Origin: DASSJT01 sp035691065
GTDB taxonomy: Bacteria > Actinomycetota > Actinomycetes > Actinomycetales > Dermatophilaceae
Assembly: GCA_035691065.1 (NCBI GenBank)
Contig: DASSJT010000157.1
Coordinates: 1 to 64,000 of the forward strand
Direction: 5' to 3'
DNA length: 64,000 bases
In this document: piece after piece, positions 19,244 to 28,317 of the stretch
Numbering within the stretch: position 1 is the stretch's first letter
Layout of the letters: the number at the start of each line of letters is the position of its first letter
Position numbers and translations under genes: made by a program
The notes under the pieces: generated by a model
The model's input: only the letters and a program-made list of their open reading frames with translations
Databases searched by the model: none
What the model was told of the DNA's origin: nothing

Positions 19244-19588
19244 GATGGTGGGCCTCTCCATGGATGCAAAACGGTCAATCTCGGTGCCGACAGGTGCCAC
19301 GCTGCCCGCGAATCCCCGCTAACAAAGCCTCAACCTATGCTAAAGGGTTAGAGTTACGTCAGGTTCTGCCGGCACCGACGGTATGCGGTTCGGAACCCTC
19401 AATCAAACCTGCGCCGGGCGTGTCGCAGCCCTATCTGGCCGAGGCCCGCAGCGCAGGTTCGGAGGTAGGTTCGCAGGCAGGTTCGCAGGCAGGTTCGGAG
19501 GCTGATCCAAGGACTCCTCCCGACTCCGCCACAGGCGCTCCCCCGCTGCTCGTATGCCGGTCAGCCTCGCCCTCGGATGCATGGGTGG
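19244..19588 (-). promoter_or_regulatory. ftsZ leader/promoter region
   Basis: The gap between ftsQ and ftsZ is long for this cluster. Positions about 19320-19360 form an AT-rich island (minus strand reads GTAACTCTAACCCTTTAGCA) that is the best candidate for an ftsZ promoter. Farther from ftsZ lies a 12-bp tandem array (19455-19502) and a lone GTATGCCGG word (19553). Exact promoter boxes are not assigned. Confidence 0.4.
19455..19502. repeat. 12-bp tandem repeat, four copies
   Basis: Four consecutive copies of AGGTTCGSAGGY, the middle two identical, sit between the ftsQ stop and the ftsZ promoter region. Confidence 0.85.
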
Positions 19589-20386
19589 TCACCGGGTGAC
19601 CGGCGTGTCGGGGGCGCTGACGTCGATGACCTTGGGCCGCCTCGGCAGCAGCGCCTCGACGATCCGGGCCTTGAGCGCGGCGTCGTCGGCACCGCCCCAG
19701 ACCACGACTGTGGTGCCGAGCTTGAACTCCACGAGGTCGGCGCTGCTCACCGTCACGTCGCCGGCGCGGGCCCGCAGGGCGGCCGGGAGCGCGTCCATGG
19801 CGCCGAGCGCGGCGCGCAGCGCCTCGGCGGAGAGAGCCTGTTCCGACTCGGCCGTGGCGAGGGGCACACCGCGCGGGACTTCCGCGACCGTCGCGTACGC
19901 CACGCCGGCCGCATCCACAACCTGAAGTTGACCCTGAGAGTTGCGGACGGCCAGCGCCGGCATCCGCGGGACCGCCTGGATGACGACCGTGCTCGGCCAG
20001 CGGCGCTCGACCGCCGCGGCGGCGATGGGCAGCATGGCAGCAACCCGGCGCTGGGCTGCGTCGGTGTCGACCACGGCGAGCGGCACACCCAGGGGTATGG
20101 CCGCTGACTCCCGGACGGCCGCGGCCTGGGCGCCGGTCACCCCGCGCACCTCCACCGCGCGGGCGATCAGCAGAGTGCTGAAGAAGAGCGCCCAGACCCC
20201 GAACCCGACGATAGCGGCAACCCCCAGTAGCCATGCCGCGATGCGCCACGGCCGGCGCCGCGCACGCGCGGCTCGATCCTGGAACCGGCGCGGCGCGGAC
20301 GCCACCCCCGTCGACCGGACCCGCTGCGCCCGGCCGGCACGGGAGGACGCTCGCCGCCTCTGGCCCCGCCCCGGCCGCCTGGCCAT
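19589..20386 (-). CDS. ftsQ: Division protein FtsQ (POTRA domain)
   Basis: A 265-residue single-pass membrane protein of the divisome. A very basic cytoplasmic N-terminus (residues 1-46) leads to one membrane helix (about 48-70), then a POTRA domain (VEVRGVTGAQ) and a beta domain outside. It links FtsL/FtsB to the late machinery. Its ATG shares one base with the murC stop (TGATG). Confidence 0.93.
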   Translation of the reverse strand: MARRPGRGQRRRASSRAGRAQRVRSTGVASAPRRFQDRAARARRRPWRIAAWLLGVAAIVGFGVWALFFSTLLIARAVEVRGVTGAQAAAVRESAAIPLGVPLAVVDTDAAQRRVAAMLPIAAAAVERRWPSTVVIQAVPRMPALAVRNSQGQLQVVDAAGVAYATVAEVPRGVPLATAESEQALSAEALRAALGAMDALPAALRARAGDVTVSSADLVEFKLGTTVVVWGGADDAALKARIVEALLPRRPKVIDVSAPDTPVTR

Positions 20387-21828
20387 CAGCCCGCCACGTC
20401 TCCGTCGAGGGCCTGCAGGATCGCCGGCCCGAGCGCCGTGACGTCGCCCGCTCCCACCGTCAGAACGAGGTCGCCCTCGACGGCGCGCTCGGCGACGAGA
20501 CCGGCGACCTCCTCAGACGCAGGCCTCACGACCAGGTCCAGGCCGGGCCGCAGGGCGTGCAGCGGCTTGGCGATGAGGTCGCTGGTGACGCCCGGCATGG
20601 GGTCCTCGCGCGCGCCGTAGATGTCCATCAGCACCACGGAGTCGGCGGGTGCCAGGGCCTCGGCGAACGCCTCGGCGAAGTCCCGGGTGCGGGAGAACAG
20701 GTGCGGCTGGAACACGACGAGCAGCCGGGCGCCTGCAACCAGGTCGGCCGCGGTGCGCACGACTGCGGCCACCTTCCCGGGGTTGTGCGCGTAGTCGTCG
20801 ATGACGGTCACCCCCCGGGCGACGCCCTTGAGCTCGAACCGGCGCCGTGTGCCCGTGAACGCACCAAGGCCCTGCAGCACCGCGTCGGGATCCTGGCCGA
20901 GCCCGTGGACCGCCGCGGTGTAGGCGGCCGCTGCGTTGAGCAGGTTGTGCCCGCCCGGCGTGCCGATCCGCAGGTCCCGTGCCGTGGCTCCGTCCCGCAG
21001 CCGTGCGGCTGCGCTCAGGCCCTCGGACCCGCCGTTCTCGAGTCGGAGGTCGGCGCCGGGCTCGACGCCGTAGGTCATCACGCGCACCCCCTCAGCCCGC
21101 GCCCGCTCGGCGAGGCGTCGCGACCCGGCGTCGTCGTGGCACGCCACGAGCAGCCCGCCGGGCTCGACCGAGCGGGCGAAGTCGGCATACGCCTCCTGCA
21201 CCCGCGCAAACGTGCCGTAGAAGTCGAGGTGGTCGGGCTGGACGTTCGTCACCACCGCAACCCGGGGCCGGTAGACCAGGAACGAGCCGTCGCTCTCGTC
21301 GGCCTCGGCGACGAACAGCCCACCGCTCCCCCATCGCGCGTTGGTGCCCGCAGCGGCCAGCTCGCCGCCGATCGCGAACGACGGATCTGCCCCGCTGTGC
21401 TGCAGCGCCACGGTCAGCATCGAGGTCGTCGTCGTCTTGCCGTTCGCCCCCGCCACGGCTGCACGGACCGAGTCCTGCATGGTCGCCGCCAGCGCCTGGG
21501 CCCGATGGAGGACCCGCAGGCCGGACGCGCGGGCGGCGGCGAGCTCGACGTTGTCCTCGCGAACCGCCGAGGAGACGACGACGGTCTGGGCCGCTGCCAC
21601 GTGACCGGCGTCGTGCCCCACCCAGACCTGCGCGCCCTCGCGCCCCAGCGCTTCGAGCAGCACGGAGTCCCGTGCGTCCGAGCCGCTCACCCGCACCCCG
21701 CGGGCCAGCATGATGCGGGCCACGGCGGACATACCGGCGCCCCCGATGGCGATGAAGTGCACCGCGCCAAGCTCGCCCACGCCGGGAACCGGCGCCCTGA
21801 AGTCGAACCGCTGGTTGACGCCGTCCAC
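20386..21828 (-). CDS. murC: UDP-N-acetylmuramate-L-alanine ligase
   Basis: A 480-residue cytosolic ligase that adds L-alanine to UDP-MurNAc using ATP. The N-terminal Rossmann motif G-G-A-G-M-S-A binds the UDP substrate (about residues 29-35), the central domain shows the ATP motif G-A-N-G-K-T-T-T, and the C-terminal domain has D-D-Y-A-H-N-P. It starts with GTG two bases after the murG stop. Confidence 0.95.
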   Translation of the reverse strand: MDGVNQRFDFRAPVPGVGELGAVHFIAIGGAGMSAVARIMLARGVRVSGSDARDSVLLEALGREGAQVWVGHDAGHVAAAQTVVVSSAVREDNVELAAARASGLRVLHRAQALAATMQDSVRAAVAGANGKTTTTSMLTVALQHSGADPSFAIGGELAAAGTNARWGSGGLFVAEADESDGSFLVYRPRVAVVTNVQPDHLDFYGTFARVQEAYADFARSVEPGGLLVACHDDAGSRRLAERARAEGVRVMTYGVEPGADLRLENGGSEGLSAAARLRDGATARDLRIGTPGGHNLLNAAAAYTAAVHGLGQDPDAVLQGLGAFTGTRRRFELKGVARGVTVIDDYAHNPGKVAAVVRTAADLVAGARLLVVFQPHLFSRTRDFAEAFAEALAPADSVVLMDIYGAREDPMPGVTSDLIAKPLHALRPGLDLVVRPASEEVAGLVAERAVEGDLVLTVGAGDVTALGPAILQALDGDVAG

Positions 21829-21830
21829 GG

Positions 21831-22946
21831 CTACGCCTTCCCGGCCCCGGACCGGCTGGCCCAGGCCGCGTCGACCAGGTCGGCCAGCTTCTCGTCACCA
21901 TCGCGCTCGCCGACCGACGCCGCTCCCACGGCCATCGCGTGCAGCGTCTCGCGGTCGCGCATCAGGGGGATGAGCTCGGCGTCGACCCACCCGGGAGTGA
22001 GGTCGGCGTCGTCCACGAGGCGACCACCCCCGGCGGCGACCACGTCGGCCGCGTTGAACCGCTGCTCGCCGTTGCCCACCGGAAGCGGCACATAAACGGC
22101 GGGAAGTCCGACGGCTGTCAGCTCGCAGACCGTGTTGGCGCCCGCGCGCGCAACCACGAGGTCGGCGGCCGAGTAGGCGAGGTCCATGCGGTCGGCGTAC
22201 GGGATCGTCACGTACGGCGGCCCATGCGGGTGGGGCTCGGGCTCGAACTCCTTGCCCAGACCGGTGATGTGGAGCACCTGGATGCCGGCGGACGTCAGCG
22301 CGCCCACCCGCTCGCCGAAAGCGGAGTTCAGCCGCTGTGCCCCGAGCGAGCCGCCGGTGACCAGCACCGTCGGCCACTGCCCGTCGAGGCCGAAGTGGGC
22401 CAGGGCCACCTCGCGGTGCGCCGACCGGTCCAGCGTCGCGATCTCGCGGCGCAGCGGCATACCCACCACCTGCCCGCCATGCAGGCGGGTGCTGGCGAAG
22501 GTCGTGCCGACAAACGTTGTGAGCCGTGCGCCCAGGCGGTTGGCGATGCCGGCCCGCGCGTTCTGCTCATGCACGACGATGGGGAGGTGGCGCTGGCGCG
22601 CGGCCAGGTATGCCGGCGGGGACACGTAGCCCCCGAAGCCCACCACCACCTCGGCGCGGCTCTCGTCGATGGCGCGCCCGGCCGCCGCGACTGCCCCACG
22701 CAGGCTGGCCGGGAGCCGGAGCAGGTCGAGGTTGGGGCGGCGCGGCAGGGGCACCCGGGGAATGGTCCGCAAAGGGTAGCCACGGGCAGGGACGAGGCGG
22801 GCCTCCAGTCCCTGCTCGGTGCCGAGGGCGGTGACAGTGAGGTCAGGATGGCGCCGCCGCAGGCAGTCGGCGAGGGCCAGCAGCGGGCTCACGTGTCCGG
22901 CCGAGCCACCGCCAGCGAGGAGGACGGATGCCGGGGTGTCGCTCAC
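21831..22946 (-). CDS. murG: Lipid II synthase MurG
   Basis: A 371-residue membrane-associated glycosyltransferase that adds GlcNAc to lipid I. The G-G-G-S-A-G-H motif near residue 12 and G-G-S-L-G-A in the C-terminal half are the two Gly-rich loops; H-E-Q-N-A lies between. The GTG at 22946 has an AGGAGG site and overlaps the ftsW stop (GTGA); the longer upstream frame lies inside ftsW. Confidence 0.95.
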   Translation of the reverse strand: MSDTPASVLLAGGGSAGHVSPLLALADCLRRRHPDLTVTALGTEQGLEARLVPARGYPLRTIPRVPLPRRPNLDLLRLPASLRGAVAAAGRAIDESRAEVVVGFGGYVSPPAYLAARQRHLPIVVHEQNARAGIANRLGARLTTFVGTTFASTRLHGGQVVGMPLRREIATLDRSAHREVALAHFGLDGQWPTVLVTGGSLGAQRLNSAFGERVGALTSAGIQVLHITGLGKEFEPEPHPHGPPYVTIPYADRMDLAYSAADLVVARAGANTVCELTAVGLPAVYVPLPVGNGEQRFNAADVVAAGGGRLVDDADLTPGWVDAELIPLMRDRETLHAMAVGAASVGERDGDEKLADLVDAAWASRSGAGKA

Positions 22947-24268
22947 CCGCGCCTCCTGCGACGGGCGGGGAGGATTGCCAGGGAGCGACGGACAACGCTG
23001 GGGCGCGCCGCGAGGACCGTGGCACAGCCCGGCTCCTGGCGTGCGAACGACACCAGGATGCCCAGCGCGAACATGGTGGTGATCAGGGAAGACCCTCCAG
23101 AGGAGACCAGCGGGAGCGGGACGCCGATGACCGGGAGCAGACCGATGACAGCGCCGATGTTGACCATCGCCTGCACGACGATCCAGGACATGATGCCCGC
23201 TGTGGCCAGCCGGACAAAAAGGTCGGTCGAGCGCAGCACGAGCCGGTAGCAGGCGAGGGCCAGAACGCAGAACAGGGCGAGGATCACGAGCGTGCCGGGC
23301 AGGCCCAGCTCCTCGCCGATGATGGCGAAGATGAAGTCGTTGTGGGGTTCGGAGAGCCACTGCCACTTCTCCCGGCTCGCACCGAGGCCAACTCCCCACC
23401 AGCCCCCGTCCGCGAGGGCGTACATGCCGTGCATCGGCTGGCGGCAGACGCCGTAGTAGAGCTGCTCGTCGTGGGGCTGGCACTGCGATCGGTTCAGCCA
23501 CACGTCGATGCGGCCCAGCCGGTTGGTGCTCGAGACCACGAAGTAGGCAGCGACCGCGGCAAAGGCCCCGCCCGACATGGCGAACCACCGCGTGGGCACG
23601 CCCGCGGCGAAGAGCACACCGCCGACGATCGCGGCCATCACGATCACGGTGCCGAGGTCGTGGCCGAGGAGCACCAGGCCGATCGCCGCCGCGGACAGCG
23701 GGAGGAGGTAGGGCACCACGACGTGCCAGAACCTCCCCAGGTGACGGCGCTTCGCCGCGAGCACCGCGCCCCCGCTCAGCGCCAGGCCGACCTTGGCGAC
23801 CTCGGAGGGCTGCATGGTGAAGGGCCCGGCGGTGATCCAGTTGGTGTTGCCGTTGACGCTGGCGCCGAGCGGGGTGAACACCAGCAGCTGCAGGCCCATG
23901 GCTCCGAAGAGGCAAGGGACAGCGACCCGCTTCCAGAACGAGACCGACAGCCGCGAGGCGAACAGCAGCGCCAGGAGTCCGAGACCGGCGAACTCGAGCT
24001 GGCTGAAGAAGATGGTGTAGGAGGAGTCAGTGGCAACGTAGGACGAGATCGCCGAGGCCGACAGCACCATGACCAGACCGATCAGCACCAGGACGCCGGT
24101 GGCGCTGAGCAGCACGTAGTAGGTCGTCACCGGCGAGTCGAGCCGCGCCAGCCACGAGGGGAGGCCTGAGGACGAGCCTCGCGCCGAGCCGCCCTGCCCG
24201 CCGCCCTGCCCGCCGGCATCGCCCCTCTGGCGCGCAGTCTTGCGGGGCGTCGCAGCAGCGCTGCTCAT
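22943..24268 (-). CDS. ftsW: Septal peptidoglycan polymerase FtsW
   Basis: A 441-residue SEDS-family membrane protein with about ten helices. It polymerises lipid II at the septum with FtsI. Conserved stretches include T-M-Q-P-S-E-V-A-K in the central part, H-N-D-F-I-F-A-I-I-G-E-E, and the C-terminal P-L-P-L-V-S-S-G-G-S-S. The Gly-rich cytoplasmic N-terminus (about residues 10-35) is typical of actinobacteria. ATG at 24268 lies 13 bases after the murD stop. The protein ends in a run of arginines. Confidence 0.94.
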   Translation of the reverse strand: MSSAAATPRKTARQRGDAGGQGGGQGGSARGSSSGLPSWLARLDSPVTTYYVLLSATGVLVLIGLVMVLSASAISSYVATDSSYTIFFSQLEFAGLGLLALLFASRLSVSFWKRVAVPCLFGAMGLQLLVFTPLGASVNGNTNWITAGPFTMQPSEVAKVGLALSGGAVLAAKRRHLGRFWHVVVPYLLPLSAAAIGLVLLGHDLGTVIVMAAIVGGVLFAAGVPTRWFAMSGGAFAAVAAYFVVSSTNRLGRIDVWLNRSQCQPHDEQLYYGVCRQPMHGMYALADGGWWGVGLGASREKWQWLSEPHNDFIFAIIGEELGLPGTLVILALFCVLALACYRLVLRSTDLFVRLATAGIMSWIVVQAMVNIGAVIGLLPVIGVPLPLVSSGGSSLITTMFALGILVSFARQEPGCATVLAARPSVVRRSLAILPARRRRRG

Positions 24269-24281
24269 GACGTCGACCCGC

Positions 24282-25763
24282 CTACTCCCCCTGGCGGGCT
24301 GCGTGCCTCGCCACGGCCTCCGCGAACGCGTCGCCGCGCGCACCATAGTTGTCGAACATGTCCATGGATGCCGCCGCGGGAGCGAGCAGCACCACGTCGC
24401 CGGCCCGCGCCAGCGCAGCCGCCTGCGCCACGACCTCATCCATGGCTCCAGTGTCGGTGGTCTCGACCTCGACCACGGGGACATCGGGCGCGTGTCGGGC
24501 CAGGGCGTCGGCGATCTGCGCCCGGTCGGCCCCGAGCAGGACCGCGGCCCGGAGGCGGTCCTTGACGGCGACCACCAGGTCGTCGACCAGGGCGCCCTTG
24601 AGCAGTCCGCCCGCGACCCACACGACCGAGGGGTAGGCGCTCAGAGAGGCTTGGGCCGCGTGTGGGTTGGTCGCCTTGGAGTCGTCGACATAGTGGACGC
24701 CCGCGACCGTCGCCACGACTGCGATCCGGTGAGGGTCGGGCCGGAAGGTCCGCAGTCCGTCGCGGACCGCCACCAGCGCCACACCGAAGGACCGGGCCAG
24801 CGCGGCGGCCGCGAGTGCGTTCGCGACGTAGTGGGGCGCCAGGGTGGGGGCATCGCCCTTCAGGTCGGCCAGGGTGCCCATCTCACCCGCCGAGGTGCGA
24901 CGCTGCTCGACGAACGCCCGGTCGGCGAGGACGTCGTCGACCACGCCCACCATGGACGGCGCCGGCACGCCCAGCGTGAAGCCGATCGCCCGGCATCCCT
25001 CCTGCACCTCGGCGTCCATGACCAGCTGCTCGGTGCGGGGGTCCTCGACGTTGTAGACGCAGGCGACCTGGGTGTTCTCGTAGACTTTGCCCTTGTCCCG
25101 CGCGTACTCCTCGAGGGAGCCGTGCCAGTCGACGTGGTCGGGCGCCACGTTGAGGCACGCGGAGGCGAAGGGGCGCAGTGACGACGACCAGTGCAGCTGG
25201 AAGCTGGACAGCTCGACGGCGATGACGTCGTAAGGGTCGGGATGGAGCACCGATTCGAGGATGGGCGTCCCGACGTTTCCCGCGCTGGTGGCCCGCAGCC
25301 CTGCGGCCTGGAGGATCGACGCGAGCATGTTCACCGTCGTGGTCTTGCCGTTGGTGCCGGTCACGGTGATCCACGGGGCGGCGCCCTCCGATGCGCGCAT
25401 GCGCCAGGCCAGCTCCACCTCGCCCCAGATCGGCAGCCCCACCCGCGCCGCCCCCGCGAGCAGCGGCTGGTCTGGCGGCCACCCAGGGGAGGTGACGACG
25501 AGGTCGAAGTCCTCGCCGACGGGCATACCGGCCACATGCTCTGGGCCAAGGCGCACGTCGACGCCCAGGATGTCGAGGATCCGGGCCCGCTCCCCCAGCA
25601 CGGGCTTGGCGGCGGGGTCGGCCCCGTCGACGCCGACCACCTGGGCACCGCGCTCCACCAGCGCGTCGGCGGCAGCGAACCCGCTGACGCCCAGCCCCGC
25701 GACGAGGACCCGCAGACCGCGCCAGTCGGCGTCTCGGTGGGTCAGGGACTCGAGCCGGCTCAT
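24282..25763 (-). CDS. murD: UDP-MurNAc-L-alanine:D-glutamate ligase
   Basis: A 493-residue cytosolic Mur ligase adding D-glutamate. The N-terminal domain begins V-L-V-A-G-L-G-V-S-G, the ATP motif is G-T-N-G-K-T-T-T, and D-D-S-K-A-T-N-P-H marks the C-terminal domain. The ATG at 25763 overlaps the mraY stop as ATGA; the longer frame is inside mraY. Confidence 0.95.
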   Translation of the reverse strand: MSRLESLTHRDADWRGLRVLVAGLGVSGFAAADALVERGAQVVGVDGADPAAKPVLGERARILDILGVDVRLGPEHVAGMPVGEDFDLVVTSPGWPPDQPLLAGAARVGLPIWGEVELAWRMRASEGAAPWITVTGTNGKTTTVNMLASILQAAGLRATSAGNVGTPILESVLHPDPYDVIAVELSSFQLHWSSSLRPFASACLNVAPDHVDWHGSLEEYARDKGKVYENTQVACVYNVEDPRTEQLVMDAEVQEGCRAIGFTLGVPAPSMVGVVDDVLADRAFVEQRRTSAGEMGTLADLKGDAPTLAPHYVANALAAAALARSFGVALVAVRDGLRTFRPDPHRIAVVATVAGVHYVDDSKATNPHAAQASLSAYPSVVWVAGGLLKGALVDDLVVAVKDRLRAAVLLGADRAQIADALARHAPDVPVVEVETTDTGAMDEVVAQAAALARAGDVVLLAPAAASMDMFDNYGARGDAFAEAVARHAARQGE

Positions 25764-26842
25764 GCCGCCCCCACGACCCACTCGGCGTAGAAGACACCCA
25801 GGCCCAGCGCGACGAACAGACCGGCGATGATCCAGAACCGGATCACGATGGTGACCTCGTTCCATCCCATCAGCTCGAAGTGGTGCTGCAGCGGGGCCAT
25901 GCGGAAGACCCGCTTCCCCGTCATCTTGAAGAAGCCGACCTGGATGATCACCGAGAGCGTGATCATGACGAACAAGCCGCCCAGGATGATGATCAGCAGC
26001 TCGGTGCGGGTGGTGATGGCCAAGCCCGCGAGCGCGCCGCCGAGGGCGAGCGAACCCGTGTCGCCCATGAAGATCTTGGCCGGCGAGGCGTTCCACCAGA
26101 GGAACCCGAAGCAGGCGCCCATGCCGCACGCCGCGACGACCGCCAGGTCATGGGCATCGCGCACCTCGTAGCACTTGATGCCCGGGTTGCTCTGGCAGTT
26201 CTGGTTGAACTGCCAGATGCCGATCAGGACGTAGGAGGCGAACACCATCACCGATGCACCCGTTGCCAGGCCGTCGAGGCCGTCGGTGAGGTTCACGCCG
26301 TTGGACGTGCCGGCGATCATGAGGTTGGCCCAGATCACGAACAGGATCAGGCCGACCAGCGTGCCGGCGAACGCGAGGTCGAGCTTGGTGTCGCGCACGA
26401 ACGAGATCTGCGTCGACGCGGGCGTGCGGAAGGCATGGTTGGGAAACTGCAGCGCAAGCACCGCGAAGACCACGGCCACCAGGGTCTGCCCGGCGAGCTT
26501 CTCGCGTGAGCGGAGACCGAGGCTGCGCTGTTTGCTGATCTTGATGTAGTCGTCGAGGAAGCCGACGAGGCCCAGCCCGGCCATGAGGAACAGCACGAGC
26601 AGCCCGCTGATCGTGGGCGGCTGCAGGGTGAGCACGTGGGCCATGGCGTATGCCGTGAGGCTGGCGGCGATGATGACCGCGCCGCCCATGGTGGGGGTGC
26701 CGCGCTTGGTGTGGTGGCTGGTCGGTCCGTCGTCACGGATGAACTGGCCGTAGCCCCGCCGGACGAGGAACTTGATGAACATCGGGGTCCCCAGCAATGC
26801 CACCACCAGCGCGAACACGGCGGCCAGGAGCACTGCCTTCAC
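25760..26842 (-). CDS. mraY: Phospho-MurNAc-pentapeptide transferase
   Basis: A 360-residue integral membrane enzyme with about ten helices that attaches the muramyl-pentapeptide to undecaprenyl phosphate, giving lipid I. Catalytic Asp regions are present: F-L-D-D-Y near residue 94, N-L-T-D-G-L-D-G-L-A in the middle, and the M-x-P-L-x-H-H-F motif on the last cytoplasmic loop. It starts with GTG overlapping the murF stop. Confidence 0.95.
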   Translation of the reverse strand: MKAVLLAAVFALVVALLGTPMFIKFLVRRGYGQFIRDDGPTSHHTKRGTPTMGGAVIIAASLTAYAMAHVLTLQPPTISGLLVLFLMAGLGLVGFLDDYIKISKQRSLGLRSREKLAGQTLVAVVFAVLALQFPNHAFRTPASTQISFVRDTKLDLAFAGTLVGLILFVIWANLMIAGTSNGVNLTDGLDGLATGASVMVFASYVLIGIWQFNQNCQSNPGIKCYEVRDAHDLAVVAACGMGACFGFLWWNASPAKIFMGDTGSLALGGALAGLAITTRTELLIIILGGLFVMITLSVIIQVGFFKMTGKRVFRMAPLQHHFELMGWNEVTIVIRFWIIAGLFVALGLGVFYAEWVVGAA

Positions 26843-28317
26843 GAAGGATCCTCGCTTCCATCACCGGGTGCACCCGTGCCGGCGCTGGGGCCGGCCTCCG
26901 TGCTGGCTTCCCCGCCCGCGCCGGCGAACCGCTCTCCGAGCCACCGTAGTCCCGCGTCGCGACTGGACTTGAACAACACGACGTCGCCGGACTCGACTTC
27001 TTCGGTCAGCAGATCGTAGGCGGCGTCCGCGTCGGGCACCCAGATGGCCTCTCGGCCCCACGAGCCCTCGTGCTGCGCACCGGCCGCCATGGGGCGGGCC
27101 GTCTCCCCCACGACCACGAGCCGGGAGATGTTCAGGCGCACGGCCAGGCGGCCGATCGAGTCGTGCTCGACGGCCGAGTCTGCGCCCAGCTCGAGCATCG
27201 ACCCGAGAACGGCCCAGGTGCGCCGCTCCTGCCCGTGGCCGCGGCCCATCGCTGCCAGTGCCTTGAGGGCGGCGCGCATGGAGTCGGGGTTGGCGTTGTA
27301 GGCGTCGTTGACGACGGTGACCCCGTCGGGCCGCTCGGTGACCTCCATGCGCCAGCGGCTGGCGGCGCGGGCCTTCGCGAGGGCATCGGCGATGTCGTCG
27401 AGGCCCAGGCCGCACTCCAGCGCCGCGGCGATCACCGCCAGGGCGTTGCCGACGTGGTGCTCGCCGTGCAGGGGCAGCTCGACCTGGACCTTTCCCGCCG
27501 GTGTCAGCGCCCGGAAGGACGGGCGGCCGGAGGGATCCAGGCGGATGTCCTCCGCGCGCACGGAGGCATCGTCCGCCGTGCCCACCAGGACGACCCGCGC
27601 CCGGGTGCGCCCTGCCATGGCCGCCACAGCGGGGTCGTCGGCGTTGAGGATCGCGACGCCGTCGTCGGGGAGGGCGGCAACGAGCTCGCCCTTGGCCCGC
27701 GCGATCGCCTCGCGCGACCCGAACTCGCCGACGTGCGCGGTCCCGACGTTGAGCACGATGCCGATCTGGGGCGGGGCGATCTCGGTGAGGTAGGCGATGT
27801 GGCCGGCCCCCCGCGCACCCATCTCCACGACGAGGAACCGCGTGGTCGGCGTCACCCGGCAGACCGTGAGGGGCACGCCGACCTCGGAGTTGAGCGAGCC
27901 CACCGGGACGACGGTCTCCCCCTCCGTGTGCAGCACGCTGCCCAGGAGGTCCTTGGTGCTCGTCTTGCCCGACGAACCCGTGATGCCGATCAGTCGCAGC
28001 CCGGGGCTGCGGTCGACCACGGCGCGGGCGAGGGCGGCGAAGCCGTCCTGGATGTCGTCGACCACCACGCATGGGAGCTCGTCGACCTCCCGGGTGGTGA
28101 GCGCGGCGACAGCCCCGGACTCACGTGCGGCGCCGGCGAACTGGTGGCCGTCGAGCGCCTCACCGATGCGGGCGACGTACAGGCCATGCGGACCCGCCTC
28201 CCGCGAGTCGGTGACGACCGGCCCCGTGATGAGAATGGCCTCCGCCGTCACTTCGTCGACGCCGCTCAGGCGCCCACCGGTGATGTCGGCAATCTCCTTC
28301 AGGGACAAGGGAATCAA
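26839..28317 (-). CDS. murF: UDP-MurNAc-tripeptide D-alanyl-D-alanine ligase
   Basis: A 492-residue Mur ligase that adds D-Ala-D-Ala to finish the stem peptide. Motifs are S-R-E (residue 39 region), the ATP loop G-S-S-G-K-T-S-T-K-D, and N-D-A-Y-N-A-N-P-D-S. The start is a TTG that overlaps the murE stop as TTGA; no better ATG or GTG lies nearby and the first residues match the family. The C-terminal 25 residues are low complexity. Confidence 0.94.
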   Translation of the reverse strand: MIPLSLKEIADITGGRLSGVDEVTAEAILITGPVVTDSREAGPHGLYVARIGEALDGHQFAGAARESGAVAALTTREVDELPCVVVDDIQDGFAALARAVVDRSPGLRLIGITGSSGKTSTKDLLGSVLHTEGETVVPVGSLNSEVGVPLTVCRVTPTTRFLVVEMGARGAGHIAYLTEIAPPQIGIVLNVGTAHVGEFGSREAIARAKGELVAALPDDGVAILNADDPAVAAMAGRTRARVVLVGTADDASVRAEDIRLDPSGRPSFRALTPAGKVQVELPLHGEHHVGNALAVIAAALECGLGLDDIADALAKARAASRWRMEVTERPDGVTVVNDAYNANPDSMRAALKALAAMGRGHGQERRTWAVLGSMLELGADSAVEHDSIGRLAVRLNISRLVVVGETARPMAAGAQHEGSWGREAIWVPDADAAYDLLTEEVESGDVVLFKSSRDAGLRWLGERFAGAGGEASTEAGPSAGTGAPGDGSEDPS

